From: Magnolia sinica
Lineage: Eukaryota > Streptophyta > Magnoliopsida > Magnoliales > Magnoliaceae
NCBI RefSeq assembly: GCF_029962835.1
Contig: NC_080588.1
Location: 67,810,501 to 67,874,500 of the forward strand
Reading direction: 5' to 3'
DNA length: 64,000 nucleotides
This document shows positions 58,436 through 64,000 of this stretch, piece by piece. The notes under the pieces are model-generated. The model was not told where the DNA came from. It made no database searches and was given only the letters and a program-made list of their open reading frames with translations. The translations under genes and the position numbers were made by a program. Every line of letters begins with the position of its first letter. The stretch's first letter is position 1.

Positions 58436-60090
58436 CACTTAGCCTCCACCATTTGATGGCTCCAACTATGCTTATTGGAAAGCCAGAATGAGGATTTTCT
58501 TAAAATCCATGGATAAGAGCGTGTGGCAAGCCACAGTGACTAATTAGACCCCTCCTACCACTGAAGTAACTGGTACCGACGGATCTAAAACTATGAAAGT
58601 CTCACCTTATTTTTCTTGGATAACTCTTCAGAAAAGTGAGAATAGTGCTAATGCAAAAGCATTAAATGCAATCACTTGCGCACTATCACTGGATGAATTC
58701 AAAAGAATTATATCATGTGATACTGCAAAGCAAGCCTGAGATATTTTAGAAATGACTCACGAGGGAATAACAATTGTCAAGAATTCTAAAGTCCAAATCC
58801 TTACAACCAAATTTGAAGAAATACGTATGAAAGAAAGTGAAACTTTCATGGACTTCTATATAAGATTAAATGACATTATTAACTCTATGTAGGGTCTCAA
58901 TGATAAAATCCCAGAAAGCAAAGTCTGTAAAGATACTACGCTCACTACCTGAACGGTTCAATTCAAAGGTGACGAAGATCCAGGAACTTCGTGATACGGA
59001 TAATATGAGGGTAGAAGAATTAGTTGGTTCTTTACAGACCTATGAGTTAAACTTTAAAGCTCTTAAAGGTAAATCCATTGCCCTTAAATCTTCTAAATAT
59101 TTTTCTCAAGAAAATAGTAGTAATTTTGATTTAGAAAATTCTGAATATGATATGGCTCTTTTAACTAAAAAGTTTTATAAGATTTTCAAAAGTAAAAAGA
59201 GGATTGATTTTCAAAAACCTAATGAAAAGAAAAAATCTAAATCTAAAACTTATAAATCTTTAAAAGATAGTCAATGTTACAACTGCCATGAATATGAGCA
59301 TCTAGCAAACAAGTATCCTAAAAAGGACAAACCTAAAAAAAATGTATGTTGGCTACTTGAGATGAATTTTCTGGCTTTGAAGCCTCTTCTAAATCAGAAG
59401 ATTCTGAAATCAAGTCGGGTAATGAAGTCAAAGCCCTTATGACTCTAGCCAAGTTCACTTTTTCAGATCATGATGATTCAACTAGTGAAAAAAACCTGAA
59501 TAGTGATCATGAAAATTTAGAAGATCTTCAAGATGCTTATAATGCCCTTTACAAGGAGATTTGTAAAATTATTGCTAAACTTAAACTTCAGAAAGAGAAG
59601 TTTTCAAAACTTAAAGAAAATTTTGATTCTCTTATTTTAGAAAAATCTCACATTTCAGACTGTTTTGAAAAAACTAAGGGCGACTTAGATTTCCAAACCT
59701 CCCAAGTTGAAAACTTAAAATCTGAAAACGAAAAGCTAAAACTTGAACTCTCTTCACTTTTGAGTTTAAAGGACACATGGAAGTATGCCCAAGGTGATCC
59801 TAAGTGAGAAAAACTATTATCCGGATCCAGAAAATGTGACGACTGATTTGAATTGGGCTACGACAAAAGTATTCCTCCCAAACATAAGAATACTCCTCCT
59901 AAGTTTATGAAAGGAGAGTCTTCAAACTGAAAAGGAAAAAGTTTAAATCAAAATTATCCTAAAAATGCTATAACTTTTCAATCCTTAAAACCTAAAAGCA
60001 ACCATATCAACTATAAAAATCAGAATCGTAATCCTTTAGCTAAGAAAATTGTTGATTTACTTAAAGGAGCTGTTAAAATCTAACTCAGTG
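58436..60090 (+). pseudogene. gag: SIRE-like gag, copy 2 (broken)
   Basis: Frame as in copy 1, with stops at the same two codons (58738 and 58890), an extra TAG at 58546, and a small deletion near 58927 that shifts the frame. A 190-residue open piece (58870-59442) ends with the zinc knuckle CYNCHEYEHLANKYPKK, where the last Cys is Tyr. The next open piece (59439-59807) is a heptad-rich coiled coil (LQKEKFSKLKENFDSLILEK), the gag C-terminal extension typical of SIRE. Asn/Lys-rich sequence follows with stops. Confidence 0.87.
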
Positions 60091-60159
60091 GGTCGGTCTT
60101 ATAACAAGTACAAACATAAGAAGACCACCTATACTTCTAAACCTAAGATTGTAATGAAA

Positions 60160-60570
60160 TAGGTTCCTAAGGTTACATGCATGGTTACCCACACCGCTTT
60201 CAATGCTTTAAGCCATTCAAAGTAGTACCTAGACAGTGGTTGCTCTAGACATATGACAAACGATAAGGGTCTGTTCACCAATCTTAAAGACATGACTGAT
60301 GGTTCAATCACATTCGGTGATGGTAGCAATTGTAGGATTGTTGGCCAAGGTACGGTCTAACTTTTTAACCTCCTTTTATTTGAGAATGTTTTATATATAG
60401 AAGGATTAAAATATAACTTATTAAGCATTTCTCAAATATGCGATAATAATCATAGCGTAAAATTTACTAACCTAGGGTGTGAAACTTTAAATAAAAATGG
60501 TTCTGTAATATTAACTGGTCGTAGAACTTCTGAAAACTGCTACATTGTAAGTGATTCAAGCTCATCTAAT
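60160..60570 (+). pseudogene. pro: SIRE-like protease (broken)
   Basis: YLDSGCSRHMTNDKGLFTNL keeps the catalytic Asp-Ser-Gly. ITFGDGSNCRIVGQGTV and then a TAA, LYIEGLKYNLLSISQICDNN and GCETLNKNGSVILTGRRTSE follow in the same frame. Confidence 0.88.
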
Positions 60571-60573
60571 TTA

Positions 60574-61630
60574 ATGTGCTACATGGTCCATACCGATGAG
60601 ACCAAGTTATGGCATAAACGTCTCAGATATGTACACTACCGTAACTTGTATAGATTGAGCAAAAGAGAGTTGATAAGAGGTCTACCTAAACTACAGAAAG
60701 TAGATAAAATATGTGGTGAATGTCAGATTGGCAAACAAACTATGAGTACTCACAAAAAGGTGGACTCCAATGCCACATTTAAACCGCTCGAACTCCCCCA
60801 TATAGATCTTATTGGACCAACTAGAACAGAGAGTCGAGATGACAAGAAGTATATACTGGTAATTGTTGATGACTTTACTAGATATACTTGGGTAGTCTTC
60901 TTAAGAGACAAATTAGAAACTCTCGAGGAAATAAAAAGGGTACTTAGACATATCCAAACTGAAAAAAAGTCTCATGTCTATAAGATCCATAACAATCATG
61001 GATCAGAATTTGAGAATAGCGGTTTTGAGAAGTTTTGCAGTGATTAGAGAATATCATGTGAATTCTCTGCGCCCAAAACACCACAACAAAATGATATAGT
61101 AGAAAGAAAAAAATAGAGTACTTCAAGAAATAGCAAATGTAATGTTAAATAGTATGAAGCTCCCTAAAAATCTTTGGGCCGAAGCCATAAATACTGCGTG
61201 TTATATAATTAACCGCGTTTATACTAAAAAATCAAATAGTAAAATGGCTTATGAAATGTGCTTTGATAAGAAGCCTACTGTAAAATACTTTCGAGTTTTT
61301 GGCAGCAAGTGCTACATTTTACGTGACTGAGAAAATCTGGGTAAGTTTGACACAAAAAGTGATGAAAGAATATTTTTAGGGTATGCTCTGAATAGTCGAG
61401 CATATTGGGTTCTTAATAAGAGGACTGGTGTAATTCAAGAGTCCATTAATATGGTTATTGACGATCACTTGAATACACCTGTCTCAAGTTCAGAAAATGA
61501 TGAAGTACTTCTAATTGATAAACCAGATACTTCATCAAGTCAAAATAACTCTGAACTGAGGACTGTTAAAGATCATCCAACTAATCAGATTCTTGGAAAC
61601 CCTCTCACTGGTGTACGCACTCGTAGATAA
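60574..61630 (+). pseudogene. pol: SIRE-like integrase (broken, second catalytic Asp lost)
   Basis: The HHCC module reads LWHKRLRYVHYRNLYRLSK and CGECQIGKQTMSTHKK. The core has IDLIGPTRTESRDDKKYILV (Asp), then KIHNNHGSEFENSG where the family has SDHGGEFEN: the second catalytic Asp is Asn. The Glu region PQQNDIVER is present but followed by a frameshift and TAG (about 61115). LPKNLWAEAINTACYIINRV and the hinge NPLTGVRTRR follow. Confidence 0.88.
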
Positions 61631-61689
61631 CTAGAAGATATGTGTAATTACGTATGCTTTATATCTCAGATAGAACCGGCTAACGTAAA

Positions 61690-62640
61690 AGAAGCTCTTA
61701 CTGACGAAAACTAGATAGTTGTGAAGTAAGAAGAGCTCAATCAATTTGTTAGAAATGATGTTTGGTACTTAGTTCCAAGACCTAAAGATAAACACATTAT
61801 TGGAACAAAATGGATTTTCAAAAATAAGTCTGATGAACTTGGTAATATCATTAGAAACAAGGCTAGGCTAGTTGTTCAAGGGTATACTCAAATTGAAGGC
61901 ATCGATTATGATGAAACTTTTGCCCCAGTAGCTCGTCTTGAATCAATCAGACTATTTATATCCATTGCGTGCTTTAGAAAGTTCAAAATATATCAAATGA
62001 ATGTAAAGAATGCATTTTTAAATAGCGATTTGCATGAAGAAGTTTATGTTAAACAATCCAAGGGTTTTGAAGACCCTAAGAATGCCGATCATGTATACCA
62101 CCTGAAAAAGGCACTCTACGCTTTAAAACAAGCTCTTAGGGCATGGTACGAAAAGTTGACTAAGTTTCTACTAAGTTATAATTTTCTAATGGGAAGTGTT
62201 GATAAGACTTTGTTTGTTAAGAAACATAATGATCACATTTTAATAGTGAAAATTTATGTTGATGATATAATTTATGGATTTACCTATGCTTACATGACTG
62301 TTGAGTTTACAAATCTTATGAAATCTAAGTTCAAAATGAGCATGGTTGGAGAATTGAATTATTTTCTAGGGTTGCAAGTTAAACAGCAACCTGATGGTTT
62401 CTTTATCTCTCAAACTAAATATGCTCTGAACTTAGTTAAAAAGTTAGGATTTGAGAGGGGAAAAATTTTTGATACTCCTATGAGTACTACTTTGAAACTC
62501 TCAAAGGACTCTACAGGTAAGAGTGTGGATCCTAAACTATATCACAGTATGATTGGAAGTTTGCTTTATTTAACTGCAAGTAGACCTGATATTACATTTA
62601 GCGTAGGAATCTGCGCTAGATATTAATCTAACCCTAAAGA
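61690..62640 (+). pseudogene. pol: SIRE-like reverse transcriptase
   Basis: One frame from about 61780: [80 protein letters not shown] and the intact catalytic YVDDIIYG. Then come [20 protein letters not shown] and [20 protein letters not shown]. It is open from 61997 to 62624, where TAA stands in place of the usual codon after ICARY. Stops precede it at about 61711 and 61726. Confidence 0.9.
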
Positions 62641-63194
62641 GTCACATTTAACTGCTATTAAGCGGATTATACGATATGTCACAAGTTCAGCAAATCTGGG
62701 TCTCTGGTATCCACATGATACTAGTGTTCAATTAGCTGGTTACACGGATGCTGATTGGGCTGGTAATGTTGATGATAGGAAATCAACCAGTGGTGGTTGT
62801 TTCTATATTGGGAGCTATTTATTTTCTTGGCAAAGTAAGAAACAAAGTTTCGTATCGCTCTCAACTGCTGAGGCTGAATACATTAATTGCAGCATGTAAT
62901 GCATGTACTCAACTTGTATGGATGAAAAGAATGCTAAGCGATTACGGAATTGCACAAGACTCTATAGTTCTATATCGTGATAATCCTAGTACTCTTAATA
63001 TATCTAAAAATCCAATTCAACATTCACGAACCAAGCACATTGACATTAGATATCACTTAGTGGAAGACAAGACAATTTTCTTGGATTATATTCCTACCGA
63101 GACTGATCAACTTGCTAACATATTCACAAAACCGCTCGACAAAAGCAGGTTTGCTAAATTGAAATTTGATCTTGGTATGTGCAATTTGAATTGA
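62641..63194 (+). pseudogene. pol: SIRE-like RNase H
   Basis: It reads AGYTDADWAGNVDDRKSTSG, then SKKQSFVSLSTAEAEYI. After an indel near 62886 the frame continues as IVLYRDNPSTLNISKNPIQH, RTKHIDIRYHLVEDKTIFLD and TDQLANIFTKPLDKSRFAKL, ending at a natural stop (63192-63194). The Asp/Glu/Asp residues expected of copia RNase H are readable across two frames. Confidence 0.9.
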
Positions 63195-63649
63195 AAATTT
63201 ATGTATTTATGTATCATAATGTATATATTGGTTATTTTAAACATTTAAAATTTCAAATTTTATGAAAATTGCATATTTTGGGCTGTGCACGACCAGTCGA
63301 ATACATACTCGACCAATCGTGGCATGACCGGTCAAGCATGTACTCGACCAGCTATGTAGCGTGGGTTAGTGCTTTATTTGGGGAAAAATATATTTTTTTT
63401 CATTTTGAGTTTCTTCTCCAACAGGTCCTATGTCGACTAGTCGAACCCATCTCCTAGTTCTTAAAGGTTAGTGTTTTATTTACGTTTTTCTTATAGATTC
63501 AAGTTTTTAGCACTCCTTTTTTTATCATTGGTGTAATTTATTTCTTGTTTCATAGTAGGTTTTGGGATTTTCTTCTCAAAAATCTGATCTAGTGAAAACC
63601 CACTTTACTTCTTTTGTAATCTCTTTGTTCTTTGATTTCTTTGTTACAA
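63195..63649 (+). other. Spacer between pol and env-position ORF, with palindrome motifs
   Basis: No gene is seen. Degenerate cgaccagtcga / tactcgaccaRtcg / tcgactagtcga motifs cluster at 63290-63450, the same motif family as in the copia LTRs. No LTR start follows RNase H, so this is internal sequence. Confidence 0.65.
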
Positions 63650-64000
63650 ATGGAAGGTAGAACCAAAAAGAAAAGTACTTGTGGTCCTTCATCTTCTAGA
63701 TCGACTCCTATCACAATGCGCCGCCTTGGTCACCCGAAGATGATCCCCCTTATGTGTGGGATATTAGGTTACGTAATGTTATAGTTGAACGACCTGTTCA
63801 TGTTGAATATCTAGCTCCGTTTAATATCATTCCTCTCCTCCAATCTGTAGGATGGGATAATATTCTACATTGGGGTGTGCCGACATACCGGTCCATTGCG
63901 CAAGCTATGTACGTATGTATTTCTGATTTTTCTACTGAAAATCTGATGTTTATTATTGCAACTAAAGAAGGTCCTGTTGAAATAAACCGACATCTGATCT
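63650..64000 (+). pseudogene. Env-position ORF of the SIRE-like element, window-truncated
   Basis: It starts MEGRTKKKSTCGPSSSRSTP at 63650. After about 22 codons a -1 shift is needed to enter the long open frame PPYVWDIRLRNVIVERPVHV, YLAPFNIIPLLQSVGWDNIL, VPTYRSIAQAMYVCISDFST and so on to the window end. The original frame ends at a TAG near 63782. The order (Arg/Ser-rich start, then V..ER.V, then LL...GW..I, then Y..I...Y..I) is like the 'putative plant transposon protein' family also seen at 11990-12928. Function is unknown; in SIRE the slot after pol has been called env-like. Confidence 0.6.

Larger units (their letters stand above)
57356..64000 (+). mobile_element. SIRE-like copia element, copy 2 (runs past the window end)
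   Basis: It contains the 3' half of an LTR (57356-58325), primer site, gag with a coiled-coil extension, protease, integrase, reverse transcriptase, RNase H and an env-position ORF that continues beyond the window. The left end is abrupt, with no TG terminus. The post-pol ORF, YLDSGCSRHMT-type protease and long gag are what I expect of SIRE/Maximus elements. Confidence 0.9.

Noticed and set aside
1-64000. tRNA, rRNA or microRNA genes
   Set aside because: No cloverleaf-like or rRNA-like sequence was recognised by eye. tRNA-like matches are short retroelement primer sites only. A tRNAscan or Rfam search would settle it.

Overview
The window is plant nuclear DNA: a retrotransposon-rich, heterochromatin-like stretch with one intact host gene. 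That gene is an intronless family-1 UDP-glycosyltransferase (UGT91-like, 5575-6951, + strand). A second, broken copy lies about 38 kb downstream (43972-45186). The very long chromovirus LTRs, Athila- and SIRE-type elements and plant-type UGT genes point to an angiosperm with a large genome. The many dispersed repeats carrying GTGGGCCCCAC and 'ccgtccat' motifs remind me of magnoliids, but that placement is a low-confidence guess.

Layout. 1-4100: remnants of chromovirus-type LTRs around a 21-bp tandem array (775-1412). 4101-5574: dispersed non-coding repeats reaching into the UGT upstream region. 5575-7503: the UGT gene and its 3' flank. 7504-34758: one Tekay/Del-like chromovirus (3.0-kb LTRs, ATATA target duplication) into which two other elements have jumped. 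These are an Athila-like Ty3 element (16484-28204, CGTTG duplication, splitting pol between RNase H and integrase) and a solo LTR of a SIRE-like Ty1/copia family (32530-34458, GATTT duplication, inside the 3' LTR). 34764-35530 resumes the original UGT 3' flank. 36216-41317: a complete but dead Ty1/copia element on the minus strand. 42485-43125: a 5'-truncated LINE RNase H fragment with a 16-bp duplication. 43325-43933: a MITE-like element. 43972-46425: the duplicated UGT pseudogene and flank, which preserves the empty insertion site of the big chromovirus. About 46486-49608: the left part of another Ty1/copia element, cut by a SIRE-like element (49609-52559). That is followed by a chromovirus-type LTR carrying nested repeats (52560-57355) and a second SIRE-like copy (57356 to the window end), which has a post-pol env-position ORF.

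History read from the sequence. The UGT locus duplicated; then the chromovirus entered the 3' flank of copy 1 (copy 2 keeps the unoccupied site); later the Athila element and the SIRE-like element entered the chromovirus. The LTR pairs agree: 28 mismatches in the first 200 aligned bases for the chromovirus by eye, against 3 in the first 110 for the Athila. All retroelement genes seen are broken. Many stop codons sit where CGA, CAG, CAA or TGG would be expected, as C-to-T decay of methylated DNA would produce.

The most unusual items are: a degenerate ORF resembling the 'putative plant transposon protein' family upstream of gag in the chromovirus, with a relative in the post-pol slot of the SIRE-like copy; a palindromic CTCGACYRGTCGAG motif clustered in LTRs of several distinct copia families; two SIRE-like copies sharing the same premature stops; and a UGT with altered donor-binding residues.
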